From contig NZ_CAMQAZ010000018.1 of assembly GCF_946998835.1 (NCBI RefSeq), positions 1 to 49,752 on the forward strand: 49,752 bases of DNA, in the 5' to 3' direction. A model generated the notes under the pieces. The model worked only from the letters and a program-made list of their open reading frames with translations, did not search any database and was not told where the DNA came from. Source of the DNA: an uncultured Corynebacterium sp. (GTDB lineage Bacteria > Actinomycetota > Actinomycetes > Mycobacteriales > Mycobacteriaceae). Below, piece by piece: positions 33,101 through 41,827 of this stretch; positions within the stretch are counted from its first letter, which is position 1; each line of letters begins with the position of its first letter. A program made the translations under genes and the position numbers.

Positions 33101-34687
33101 TTGAGCAGCCACACGCCCCGCGCGCGTCACGCACGTGATATTCAAGCGCCACCCTCCTCTGCAGAAAGTACCACCCAGGCTTGGCCCCCGATGCTGCGCA
33201 ATACCCTTGCGCTGCTCTCGGCCATTGTTTTGGTTATTTCGGCTGTTGGTTGGTGGACAGTCGGTCGCACGACTGACAATTTGGGCTCCGGCGGTGACTT
33301 TGGCCTGGGCGAGGAAAAGGACGGAGCGACTGATATTTTGCTCGTCGGCTCTGACTCTCGCACAGATGCCCAGGGCAATCCACTAACTCCAGAAGAAATC
33401 GAGCTGCTCCGCGCCGGCGACGAGCAGGCGACGAACACGGACACGATTATTGTGATTCGCGTGCCGTCGGATGGTTCGTCAGCGACAGCTATTTCTATTC
33501 CGCGCGATACATACGTGCACACCAACCGTCTGGGCAACACCAAAATCAATGGTGTCTACGGCAACACGAAGCAGATGGTGGCGGATGAGCTCACCCGCAG
33601 CGGTGAATCACCGGAGGAGATTGAGCGTCGCTCCACTGAGGCCGGACGCAGGGCCCTGATTGAAACTATCAGCGACCTCAGCGGCATTACTGTCGACCAC
33701 TACGCAGAAGTTGGGCTACTCGGTTTCGTGCTGCTCACCGATGCCATCGGCGGTGTTGATGTCTGTCTCAATGCACCCGTCTATGACGAATTCTCCGGCG
33801 CCGATTTCCCGGCTGGCTCGCAGACGTTGATGGGCGCCGATGCGCTGTCATTCGTCCGCCAACGCCACGGCCTGCCCCGTGGCGACCTCGACCGCATTAC
33901 TCGCCAGCAGGTCTTCATGGCCTCGTTCGCCAACAAGCTTCTCCGCGCGGGCACGCTGTCAAACCCTGCGAAGCTTTCGGAGCTGGGCAATGCCGTCCAG
34001 CGCTCCGTGGTGCTCGACGACAACTGGGATGTCACTGGCTTTGCCACCCAGATGCAGGGACTCACCGGCGGCAATGTGAAGTTTGAAACTATCCCAGTGA
34101 CCTCGATTGACGGTGTCGGCGACTACGGGGAGTCGGTGGTCACTATCGACAAGGGTCAGGTTCACAAGTACTTCGACACCCTGCTGGGTCCCCCGGAAGA
34201 AGAGGCTCCAAAGAAGAACGACGCCGGGGAAAAGATTGATAAAGACGCAGCTGAAACCACAGTCAGCGTCTACAACGCCACTGGAATTGAAGGCTTGGCC
34301 AACAGCGTCGCGAGTGTCCTGACAGAGAAAGGCTACACGCAGGGAGAGGTTGGTAACGCGGAGTTCGCTGGTGTCGCCACCAGCCAGATCAATGCCGCTG
34401 ACCCCGAGGACCCGGCCGCACGAGCCATCTCGGAAGCCCTTGGTGGCGTGCCGATTGTTCATGATCCGTACCTCGACCCGCACCACATTTCGGTAACGAT
34501 TGCTGGCGACTACGAAGGTCCTGGCCTGTCCCCGGACGGTACTGCAACTGATCCGGGCGCCAGCGGAGACCCCGAAGATGAATTTGCAGATGGCGCTAAC
34601 GGGGATGTGATCGGCGAGGAAGGCGAAGCTATTCCGGAAGAGGAGCACCCCGTCATCGATGCCGCTGGCGTAACCTGCGTGAACTAG
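33101..34687 (+). CDS. LytR-CpsA-Psr family wall-polymer ligase
   Basis: LCP proteins attach arabinogalactan to peptidoglycan. I choose TTG 33101 because AGAGGAG lies 8 bases upstream. The 528-residue protein has one N-terminal TM (LALLSAIVLVISAVGWW), the LCP domain with DILLVGSDSRTD, ISIPRDTYV, KINGVYG and FVRQRHGLPRGDLDR, and a C-terminal LytR_C domain (TTVSVYNATGIEGLA onward). An acidic tail ends in TCVN. It is divergent from rmlD-wbbL, the genes making its linker substrate, as at Rv3267. The stop overlaps hypC by 4 bp and marks the border of the hydrogenase island. Confidence 0.93.
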   Translation: MSSHTPRARHARDIQAPPSSAESTTQAWPPMLRNTLALLSAIVLVISAVGWWTVGRTTDNLGSGGDFGLGEEKDGATDILLVGSDSRTDAQGNPLTPEEIELLRAGDEQATNTDTIIVIRVPSDGSSATAISIPRDTYVHTNRLGNTKINGVYGNTKQMVADELTRSGESPEEIERRSTEAGRRALIETISDLSGITVDHYAEVGLLGFVLLTDAIGGVDVCLNAPVYDEFSGADFPAGSQTLMGADALSFVRQRHGLPRGDLDRITRQQVFMASFANKLLRAGTLSNPAKLSELGNAVQRSVVLDDNWDVTGFATQMQGLTGGNVKFETIPVTSIDGVGDYGESVVTIDKGQVHKYFDTLLGPPEEEAPKKNDAGEKIDKDAAETTVSVYNATGIEGLANSVASVLTEKGYTQGEVGNAEFAGVATSQINAADPEDPAARAISEALGGVPIVHDPYLDPHHISVTIAGDYEGPGLSPDGTATDPGASGDPEDEFADGANGDVIGEEGEAIPEEEHPVIDAAGVTCVN

Positions 34688-34944
34688 CGATGCCCCTTCG
34701 GGGACACCTCAGCGACATGCTCAATGAGGTTGTGTTCCTCGATGGCGGCCAGGGATTCCTTGGCCTCCTGTTCGTCCAGAACATTCATAATGAAACCATT
34801 CTGGACGAACACCCAATCATCCACGGCCACTTCGGGCACATACATTGCTGAGCACGATCGCTTCTGCCCCGCCATGTCCACCGTCGCCATCGGCAGTGGA
34901 CCATCGGCGATTTCTACTACTCGAGCAGGAATTCCAAGACACAT
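34684..34944 (-). CDS. hypC: Hydrogenase maturation chaperone HypC, first copy
   Basis: An 86-residue HypC/HybG/HupF-type protein beginning MCLGIPARVVEI; Cys2 is the residue that carries the Fe(CN)2CO group and contacts the hydrogenase large subunit. It lies 7 bp behind the large-subunit paralogue on the same strand, so the two are probably co-expressed. This differs from the second hypC (46803), which is next to hypD. In bacteria with two HypC-type proteins each often serves a particular large subunit, so this copy may be dedicated to the neighbouring paralogue. No clear ribosome binding site is visible. Confidence 0.93.
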   Translation of the reverse strand: MCLGIPARVVEIADGPLPMATVDMAGQKRSCSAMYVPEVAVDDWVFVQNGFIMNVLDEQEAKESLAAIEEHNLIEHVAEVSPKGHR

Positions 34945-34951
34945 CGTGGGG

Positions 34952-36310
34952 TCACTTCGTCCTCTCTGCCACCGTTGGGGTCTCCGCTGAACCTCGGCTA
35001 GTGGTTACCTTTTTGTCCGCAGCCGCACCGGGCTGTTCTTGCATCGTGAAAGTCATGACTCCCGCCGGGGCCGAGCTACACGGCAGACACGGATCGGCTG
35101 CCCAAATGGACTCCTCGACCCCTGCAGCCTCGCCGTCACCGCCGCATAATTGCTCGGTGAGCATTCGTGTTAGCCAGAGCTCATTCTGTGCAGTCGGTGT
35201 CATGATCTGACAATCTGTGATGATGCCATCTGCCGCTGCGGTATAGCGATGCACCAGCAGTCCGCGCGGTCCATCAATAATCCCGACTCCGCTGCGTTGC
35301 CCTTCAAAGTCGGCATTCTCAATCGCCGCCGCGGCATTGGGGTCGCACACGTGGTCACCGAGCAGCGCCTCGTCGGCAAGCACCCGTCTCGCCCACTCAA
35401 CCGTGTCAACGAGAAGCTGGCGTTGTGCGTCGCGTGGACTCATGCCGCGCTTATCGACGACAACCTGCCTGGATACCGGGCCCACTCGGTAGAAGTCCGC
35501 CTGTTGGTCAATCCGGCCATCCTCGCCGGGCTTCTCAGCGATATCAAACACCGGCCGTGGAGCGGCATCCCCGGGCCGAGTTTCGCGGACGCGCGTCGGC
35601 CAGTCGGCGGCGGGAAAGGTTCTCGCCGGCGCATCGGTGTTGTGCCGTGCGACCGCCAGGTAACTTCCCAGCGGCGCAAGTTCACCATTGGCATCAACGA
35701 CCGTCACATCCAGTCCATCGAAAGTATCCAACCAGGAATCAGATGCTCCGTGCGACGCCGAAAGCTCGGCACCGTTGATTACCGCGGTCTCTGCCAGCGC
35801 CTCTAGCGCACTTTCTGCCTCCGCGACCAGCGTCCTATCTGCCGCCGAGCGCACGCCTCCAGGCACAGCAACATCCGGGAAATGCGACGGCGCCCCGGAC
35901 GCACGCATAAGTGCCTTACCCGCACGCTTCAGCTCACGCGCTCCCTCACGGTCGACGGCCACAAACTTGGTCGCCAGATTATCCAGAGTTGATCCCGCGG
36001 CGAGCAGTTCTCGGATCAGCTGTGCGGTACGGGGAATGTTAGAGATTCCATAAAGATTCTCTACCGCCCGTACCCCCGCAAGATGATGCACAACCGGGCA
36101 CAGACCACACAACCGCTTGGTGATATCGGGGACATCCAACGCCCGTTTGCCCACGAGCATCCCGTCGATACGCGGCAGCCCGGACAAATCGAAGGACACC
36201 TGCGTGATAGCGCCATTGTCATCGCGGTAGACATCCAGCCGAGCCTCGAATGGGTCGACGAGCTCATCGAGCTGGATGTGCTGAGTAACCGGGACGGATT
36301 CGGATGACAT
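34952..36310 (-). CDS. Orphan [NiFe]-hydrogenase large-subunit paralogue (scaffold or second enzyme)
   Basis: A 452-residue homologue of hydrogenase large subunits, closer by eye to the group 3 type. Residues 44-80 (GLPRIDGMLVGK, then RLCGLCPVVHHLAG) match the N-terminal nickel motif, with Cys68 and Cys71. The C-terminal motif is DPCLPC with Cys408 and Cys411, so all four nickel-ligand cysteines are kept. The His three residues after the last Cys, where the maturation protease cuts, is Ala414, and the tail after it is long (about 40 residues). No small subunit accompanies it. It could be a HupK/HoxV-like assembly scaffold or a diverged enzyme. AAGG precedes the ATG. Confidence 0.82.
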   Translation of the reverse strand: MSSESVPVTQHIQLDELVDPFEARLDVYRDDNGAITQVSFDLSGLPRIDGMLVGKRALDVPDITKRLCGLCPVVHHLAGVRAVENLYGISNIPRTAQLIRELLAAGSTLDNLATKFVAVDREGARELKRAGKALMRASGAPSHFPDVAVPGGVRSAADRTLVAEAESALEALAETAVINGAELSASHGASDSWLDTFDGLDVTVVDANGELAPLGSYLAVARHNTDAPARTFPAADWPTRVRETRPGDAAPRPVFDIAEKPGEDGRIDQQADFYRVGPVSRQVVVDKRGMSPRDAQRQLLVDTVEWARRVLADEALLGDHVCDPNAAAAIENADFEGQRSGVGIIDGPRGLLVHRYTAAADGIITDCQIMTPTAQNELWLTRMLTEQLCGGDGEAAGVEESIWAADPCLPCSSAPAGVMTFTMQEQPGAAADKKVTTSRGSAETPTVAERTK

Positions 36311-36360
36311 GGTCCGCCTTACGCCTCCTTCGCGCTGAGTGCTTCGCCATAATGGTATCT

Positions 36361-36720
36361 GTGCATGAGCTTGGATTGTTGACCAGTGTGGTGGAAAAGA
36401 TTGCCGAAGTCTGCCCGGGACGCACGGTAACGAAGGTATCGATGCGTGTCGGTGACCGCTCCGGGGTTGTCTACGATTCCCTCATCGCCGCGTGGCCCGT
36501 AGCCAGTGCTGCAACGCAATGTGAAGGCGCCGAGTTCGACGCCGCGCTCATTGTCTCAACGGTCTACTGCCCCGCCTGCGCAGCCGAGCATGAAATCGAT
36601 GAGTTCTACGCTCTAACCTGTCCGGTCTGCGGCACACCGACCGCGGATTTACGGCATGGCCGCGAGTTTGAAATCTCCAGCATCGAGGTCGAGGCTGGGG
36701 ATGCGGAAGCTGGGAGTTAA
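36361..36720 (+). CDS. hypA: Nickel chaperone HypA, first copy
   Basis: I choose GTG 36361 because HypA needs His2 for nickel; translation from it gives MHELGLLTSVVEKIAE. The 119-residue protein has both zinc pairs, Cys70/Cys73 and Cys87/Cys90. It delivers nickel to the large-subunit precursor with HypB. It lies on the strand opposite to its neighbours: divergent from the large-subunit paralogue and convergent with hyaD, whose stop it overlaps by 4 bp. A CATAAT at 36348-36353 would place the transcription start on the GTG, so the mRNA may be leaderless. An alternative ATG at 36352 exists. Confidence 0.9.
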   Translation: MHELGLLTSVVEKIAEVCPGRTVTKVSMRVGDRSGVVYDSLIAAWPVASAATQCEGAEFDAALIVSTVYCPACAAEHEIDEFYALTCPVCGTPTADLRHGREFEISSIEVEAGDAEAGS

Positions 36721-37343
36721 GCGTCACGTTCCTCGGCAAGCCAGCTGTCGATGAGTTCGCGCGCGACGTCGGTCGCCTCCTCAATGCCGCCAAGTGCCGT
36801 GTCGCTGAGCCCTACCACCATGTCCGCGGACTCATAGACCACTCCCACCACCCCGACGCGCTCGGGTTCCTGCCCCAGCAGGCGCGCCGCAGTGAGCAAA
36901 TCCAGCAGACCGACCTGGTGCGCGGACAGCTTTGCCGCCAGCAACCGAGGAATCTGGTCACCAACGAGCTTGACGACGGTCCCGGGATCCCCAGGCCCGG
37001 CGAGAGCGTCGAGCAGCAAAAGATTCTTGGCTTCCTGCACAATCGGCAGCAGCTCCATGCCGCAGGTGCCGCCATCGATGTAGGCAACCGCGCTTGCCCA
37101 TTCGTCTCCGCGCCCAGCGGTGTTCGCGGGATTATCGAGGCTCGAAGGCGACCAGACCAGATGAGCGGAATCGCCAATCTGCGTTGCCTTCCCCATCCCT
37201 GCGGATTCCAGTTCTGGGGCGAGCCGGCGCAGCAGTTCCAGACCGATACCATCGTCGCCCATGACGGGGTTGCCGATGCCGAGCACCGTCACCAACGGGG
37301 TGACGGCATCGGCGCTCGCGTAGGTTGTCTTGTCGCTGCTCAA
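36717..37343 (-). CDS. hyaD: Hydrogenase maturation protease HyaD/HupD
   Basis: This endopeptidase removes the C-terminal peptide from the nickel-loaded large subunit. It has the family loop GIGNPVMGDDGIG, the DGGTCGMELLP segment and SAHQVGLLDLL with the metal-sensing His. The start is set at TTG 37343, 7 bp after the cytochrome stop with AGGGG upstream (208 residues); the longer frame to 37412 would overlap the cytochrome gene. It closes the hyaA-hyaB-cytochrome-hyaD operon. An insertion of about 20 residues (LVWSPSSLDNPANTAGRGDE) is seen before the DGGT motif. Confidence 0.92.
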   Translation of the reverse strand: MSSDKTTYASADAVTPLVTVLGIGNPVMGDDGIGLELLRRLAPELESAGMGKATQIGDSAHLVWSPSSLDNPANTAGRGDEWASAVAYIDGGTCGMELLPIVQEAKNLLLLDALAGPGDPGTVVKLVGDQIPRLLAAKLSAHQVGLLDLLTAARLLGQEPERVGVVGVVYESADMVVGLSDTALGGIEEATDVARELIDSWLAEERDA

Positions 37344-37350
37344 TGCGCCC

Positions 37351-38619
37351 CTATCCAATGCGCGGAGAGTCAACCGGCTGGGTACCTCGCGGTAGCCAGA
37401 CCGAGCCGCCAATCATCGACGACAGGCCACCGTGGTTGTGCACCGCATCGGAGCGGATAACCAAGTAGACGTGAATGATGGCAAAGATCCAAATCAGGTA
37501 CATGATGATTGTGTGAATCAGGCGGAAATAGCCGATTCCAATCCAGTGCGTTGGCATTGCCAGCAGCTGGAAGAACCAGTTGGACTGATCCATCATCGCG
37601 TACAGAGACAGTCCCGTGAGCATCTGGATAAAGCACATCGCGTAAATGCCGGTGTATGCCAGCTGCTGCAGCGGGTTGTGGGCGAAGTAGAAGGGACCTT
37701 CCTTGCGCAGGAATAGGTAGTACTGCATCGTGTGCCAGAGGTCTTTGACATCCTGCTTGTTATAAATCGGCCACAGTGCACGCCATCGTGTTTGTCGGTC
37801 GTGGGTGATGAACAACAGGATGAAGCGCCACAACCCCACTGCAATCCAGAGGAACCCGGCTAAGAAGTGCGCGAATCGGACATATCCCATGGCAAAGCCC
37901 GCGGCCGAGCCGTCGTAGGTGCGCTCTGTCAGATAGGGCTGCATGATGTACCAGCCGGTGAAGGTCATCACCAGCATCAGCGCCAGGTTCAACCAGTGTT
38001 GAACGCGCAGCGCCCATCCCCATAGGTGAACCTCGACCCACGAACCGGAGCCCTTTTTATTCTCTTCAATGGCCTCGTCGAGTTTCCGAAGCCCCATTGC
38101 CACGAAACCTTCGAAGATGAAATCTCCGGTGATGTTTCCGTCTTTGTCAATGGGGGCGAGTGCCACACCCATATTGCGGTGCCCACGCCCATGGTGCATG
38201 TTCGCGTTACGACGAAGCAGAACGCCTTCCTCGCGGGACATCGTGGATGCCGCTACCACCGAATCCAGCTCACCGCGCATGATTGCGACATCGACCGTTT
38301 GATCGGCGATATTGAGACCGTGCACCTTAGCGATGGAGTAACGGCGATCCGGTGTTGCCGGGTCATAGGAATCCGGGACCAGTTTCATCATCGGCTGGCC
38401 GTCGAGATGGAAAAGATCATCACGGCGGCGACGCAAGCTGACTTTGAGTGCGAGGTCAACGGGGTCGCGAGAATCGTCCGGAACGATTGCTGCGGCCTGA
38501 ATGACCTCAGAGGGCGACAGCCAGTGGCTGGTGTGGGCATCAATGACCGCGATTACCAGGGGGTTGCCCTTGGAGTCTTTAAGTTGCAGTTCCGGATTTT
38601 CACTCACTGAGGGTGTCAT
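37351..38619 (-). CDS. hyaC: Hydrogenase cytochrome b (HyaC) fused to an N-terminal soluble domain
   Basis: The C-terminal 230 residues (from WVEVHLWGWALRVQHWLNLA) are a typical four-helix hydrogenase b-type cytochrome with heme-ligand His residues in VQHW, FAHFL, LIHTI and IIHVYLV; it anchors the enzyme and passes electrons to quinone. Residues 1-190 are soluble and not part of HyaC. They contain DPVDLAL (52-58), a PDSYDPATPDRR stretch, MRGELDSVV (114-122) and HRNMGVALAP, in the order seen in the nucleotide-binding domain of P-type ATPases. The ATPase phosphorylation motif DKTGT is absent. The ATG overlaps the hyaB stop (ATGA), so the extension is really translated. Confidence 0.88.
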   Translation of the reverse strand: MTPSVSENPELQLKDSKGNPLVIAVIDAHTSHWLSPSEVIQAAAIVPDDSRDPVDLALKVSLRRRRDDLFHLDGQPMMKLVPDSYDPATPDRRYSIAKVHGLNIADQTVDVAIMRGELDSVVAASTMSREEGVLLRRNANMHHGRGHRNMGVALAPIDKDGNITGDFIFEGFVAMGLRKLDEAIEENKKGSGSWVEVHLWGWALRVQHWLNLALMLVMTFTGWYIMQPYLTERTYDGSAAGFAMGYVRFAHFLAGFLWIAVGLWRFILLFITHDRQTRWRALWPIYNKQDVKDLWHTMQYYLFLRKEGPFYFAHNPLQQLAYTGIYAMCFIQMLTGLSLYAMMDQSNWFFQLLAMPTHWIGIGYFRLIHTIIMYLIWIFAIIHVYLVIRSDAVHNHGGLSSMIGGSVWLPRGTQPVDSPRIG

Positions 38620-40364
38620 GCCGTCGTCACCTTAAACATTTCTTGGCCCGACGGATCCAAAACGTGGACTGCGCAGGCCATACATGGATCGAAGGAATGA
38701 ATTGTGCGAAGCGGTTCGAGCGGCTGCTCAGGATCAACTAGCGGATGCGTGCCGTCGCCAGCCAGTGCGTGCTCGTACGGGCCAAGCTGGCCCTTCGGGT
38801 CACGGCCACCGGCCAGCCACGTGGTAGGAACCACGGCCTGGTAGTTAGTCACCTTGCCGTTTTCAATCTTTACCCAGTGGCTGAGCATGCCGCGGGCGAC
38901 CTCGATGAAGCCCACTCCTTGGCACTTCTCCGGCCACGAAGACGGCTCCCAACGGCTGTTATCGAAGACATCGATGTCACCGTTTTTCAGCGCCTCGACG
39001 AACTCCGGGAAAATGTGATCCGCCAGGTAGTTAGCGGTGGTCACAGATTCCACAGCACGTGCGTAAGTGCGCCCGGCAGTGGAGTTCATCTGCTCAATGC
39101 GCAGGTCGAGCTTCTTCATAACCTCGTCGACAAGGCGCACTGTCTCCGGCTCTTTCTGCAGGTATGCCAATAGCACACGGGCGACAGGGCCGACCTGGAC
39201 AGCGCGACCGTCGTAACGCGGCGCCTTCGACCAGGTGTACTTTTCATTGTCCGACAGCCACTCGTACGGAGGCTTCGGGCCGGTGTAGTTGACGGTGGTC
39301 TCGCCGTCGTACGGCTTGAGACCGACATCGTCGCCGGCTTCCTGTGTGTACCAGGCAGAGTTGATGAACTCTTCAATTTTTTCCGGCTGGAATGGGTGAA
39401 GCTTGGTGTAGTCACCGTCGAGAATGACACCGGGCTTGATGTTTGGATGCACGGTCTTCACACGGGACTTAGCCGGGTCGCCGGAATAGGTGGCTCCAGC
39501 CATACCCACGGCCAGGAAAGTGTCAGAGGAGCGGCCAATGTCGAAGTAGTCCTTGTAGACGCTCATGATGGCTACTGCATCTGGGTAGAAGCAGTCATTG
39601 ACGAACTCCACAATCTCGTCAATCCAGGACTTAATCTGATCAATGCCAACCTGGTTGACCGTCTCTGAGCGATCTGGGTCGATGGAGCATGCCATACCGC
39701 CAACGAGGAAGTTCGGGTGCGGGTTCTTACCGCCGAACACGGTGTTGATACGGATGATAGAGCGCTGGAACGCCAACGCGTCGAGATAGTGCGACACTGC
39801 CATCAAGTTGGCTTCAGGTGGCAGGCGGTAGTCCTCGTGACCCCAATAACCGCCGGTGAAGATGGACAGCTGACCGGAATCGACGATGCCCTGAACAGTC
39901 TCTTTGACTCGTGCGAACGTCTCTTCGTTATTGCCCTTCCACGTCGAGCCAATCGACTGTGCGAACTCAACGGTCTTCTTCGGGTCCGCCTCAAGTGCCT
40001 TCGTGACATCAATCCAGTCCAAGCCATGCAGGTGGTAGAAGTGCACGACGTGATCGTGAATCTCCTGCGAGCCAATCACCAGGTCACGAATACGACGTGC
40101 CTGCGGCGGCGGCGTGGAACCAATAGCATCCTCAACTGCAGCGATGGATGCCACTGAGTGAGTACCAGTGCACACACCACAGATACGGCCCACGAATGCC
40201 CAGACATCGCGAGGATCTCGGTTTTTCACAATGGTCTCGATACCGCGGAACTGAGTGGTCTCGCTCCAGGCGGTCTTAATCTTGTCGCCCTCGCGCTCCA
40301 GCTCAATACGAAGATGCCCCTCAATGCGGGTAATCGGGTCAATTACAACTTTTTCCGTAGCCAT
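38616..40364 (-). CDS. hyaB: [NiFe]-hydrogenase large subunit, group 1
   Basis: The 582-residue catalytic subunit has RIEGHLRIE near the N-terminus, the first nickel motif RICGVCTGTHS (Cys62, Cys65) and the second DPCMACAVH (Cys561, Cys564). HyaD is expected to cut after His567 and remove the last 15 residues (VLDPSGQEMFKVTTA). The protein pairs with the Tat-exported small subunit encoded 12 bp upstream and is carried across the membrane with it. The stop is coupled to the cytochrome start. It belongs to the membrane-bound respiratory uptake class. Confidence 0.97.
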   Translation of the reverse strand: MATEKVVIDPITRIEGHLRIELEREGDKIKTAWSETTQFRGIETIVKNRDPRDVWAFVGRICGVCTGTHSVASIAAVEDAIGSTPPPQARRIRDLVIGSQEIHDHVVHFYHLHGLDWIDVTKALEADPKKTVEFAQSIGSTWKGNNEETFARVKETVQGIVDSGQLSIFTGGYWGHEDYRLPPEANLMAVSHYLDALAFQRSIIRINTVFGGKNPHPNFLVGGMACSIDPDRSETVNQVGIDQIKSWIDEIVEFVNDCFYPDAVAIMSVYKDYFDIGRSSDTFLAVGMAGATYSGDPAKSRVKTVHPNIKPGVILDGDYTKLHPFQPEKIEEFINSAWYTQEAGDDVGLKPYDGETTVNYTGPKPPYEWLSDNEKYTWSKAPRYDGRAVQVGPVARVLLAYLQKEPETVRLVDEVMKKLDLRIEQMNSTAGRTYARAVESVTTANYLADHIFPEFVEALKNGDIDVFDNSRWEPSSWPEKCQGVGFIEVARGMLSHWVKIENGKVTNYQAVVPTTWLAGGRDPKGQLGPYEHALAGDGTHPLVDPEQPLEPLRTIHSFDPCMACAVHVLDPSGQEMFKVTTA

Positions 40365-40376
40365 GTCCTTTTGCCC

Positions 40377-41615
40377 TTAGCTGTCCTTCGAATCGGTTGC
40401 TGTTTCGCCCTGCGCATCGGACGAGTTCGGAGGAAGGTCGACCATCGGAGGCTCCTTGCCCTCCACCCCGCCAAACGCGGCGAGCACCTTTTCTTCGCCG
40501 TTGGAGCGCTTAATCTTCATTTCCTTCACCACGGTGAGACCGCCGTGAACAGCGGCACCTGCGGCGGTGGCGGCCAGCAAGCCAACACCGACCTTGTTCA
40601 CGCTGGACTCCACACCAATGCCCGGAATTCCCGGCAGCTTGTCGTAGAACGGGGTGAACTGGTCAAAGAAATCCTTCTCAGTACAGCCAATACATGGGTG
40701 ACCAGCACCAATTGGCCAGCCGGACTTCAAGTTCCACTGCACGATTGGGCAGGGGCTAAACGTGGATGGCCCCTTACAGCCGACCTCGTAAAGGCACCAG
40801 CCGTTACGGGCGCCCTCGTCGTCGAAGGTTTTCACAAACTGACCGGCATCGTAGTGTGCACGGCGTGGGCAGGAGTCGTGAATACGCTGATCGTAGGCAA
40901 ACTTTGGCCGCCCTTCAGCGTCGACTTCCGGCGCCTTGCCGTAAGTGAGCACGTACGTCAGGGTTGCCGTGATGACTTCACCGATTGGCGGGCAGCCAGA
41001 GACGTTAATCACTGGCTTGTCCTTGATAATCTCATCGACGCCCTTAGCGTCGGTCGGATTCGGCTTTGCTGCCTGTACTGAACCCCAGACAGCGCAAGCA
41101 CCGACGGCCAGAATTGCGGTGGCCTTCTCAGCCGCCTCCAGCAGCACCTGTTCTGCGGACTTGCCGCCAATGGTGCAGTACGCACCATGTTCGCCCATCG
41201 GGATAGAGCCATTGACCACCAGAATATGGTCTTCGGCATTCATGTCGTCCAGGGCTTTTTCAGCCGCATGGCCCGACGGCGCCATGAGCAGCTCGTTGTA
41301 ATCCATCGAGACCAAGTTCAGCACCACGTCTTCCGCCGTAGTGCCACCAGAACGCAAGACTGATTCCATACATCCGGTGCATTCCTGCAACTGCAGCCAT
41401 GCCACCTTCGGCTTCTTAACAGCCGAGAGCTTGTCTGCAATCTCCTCCGCCGATGGGGTCAGCGACTGTGCCGCAGCCTCACCGACATTGGGGGTTCCGG
41501 CGGCGAAGATTGCCGCCATGGTGCCACAAAACTTCATGAAACTGCGCCGTGAGACACCAGCTCGTGCGAGGTTGTCGCCGAGGGTCCCTTCTTGCCAATT
41601 CGCGCCACTGATCAT
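40377..41615 (-). CDS. hyaA: [NiFe]-hydrogenase small subunit with Tat signal, group 1
   Basis: A 412-residue precursor. The Tat signal has the twin-Arg motif SRRSFMK (residues 22-28) and a hydrophobic segment. Iron-sulfur ligands follow: ECTGC (Cys79, Cys82), GAYCTIGG, VSGCPP for the proximal cluster, and GWCLYEVGCKGP, FSPCP and HPCIGC for the others. The proximal site has ECTGC and not the ECTCC of oxygen-tolerant enzymes. A C-terminal hydrophobic helix (VGVGLLAATAAGAAVHGGL) anchors it in the membrane, followed by a polar tail of about 50 residues. It is the first gene of the operon, behind a 271-bp AT-rich region. Confidence 0.96.
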   Translation of the reverse strand: MISGANWQEGTLGDNLARAGVSRRSFMKFCGTMAAIFAAGTPNVGEAAAQSLTPSAEEIADKLSAVKKPKVAWLQLQECTGCMESVLRSGGTTAEDVVLNLVSMDYNELLMAPSGHAAEKALDDMNAEDHILVVNGSIPMGEHGAYCTIGGKSAEQVLLEAAEKATAILAVGACAVWGSVQAAKPNPTDAKGVDEIIKDKPVINVSGCPPIGEVITATLTYVLTYGKAPEVDAEGRPKFAYDQRIHDSCPRRAHYDAGQFVKTFDDEGARNGWCLYEVGCKGPSTFSPCPIVQWNLKSGWPIGAGHPCIGCTEKDFFDQFTPFYDKLPGIPGIGVESSVNKVGVGLLAATAAGAAVHGGLTVVKEMKIKRSNGEEKVLAAFGGVEGKEPPMVDLPPNSSDAQGETATDSKDS

Positions 41616-41827
41616 TTTTCCGCTGCGCCTTCTGCTTAGTTATTAGGGTTATTGGGTTCAAGGTTTTCAAGTACTAAGGCCCAATGCCGCATACATAACC
41701 AGTATAGCGACCTAATAAGAACCTGAATAACGGCGCTGCAGTGCAGTTATAACTATTTAATATGCAATAAAAAATGTTGCGTAAATGTTGTTCCCCGCTA
41801 CTGGGTTGGAGTGACGCAGGGGGGTAT
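41616..41827 (-). promoter_or_regulatory. Promoter region of the hya operon
   Basis: AT-rich DNA upstream of hyaA. On the minus strand TATACT (41701-41706) lies 17 bases from TATTCA (41724-41729), giving a leader of about 80 bases. Just upstream are AGTTATAACT (41745-41754), a perfect palindrome, and CTGCA-G-TGCAG (41736-41746), candidate operator sites. Confidence 0.5.
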
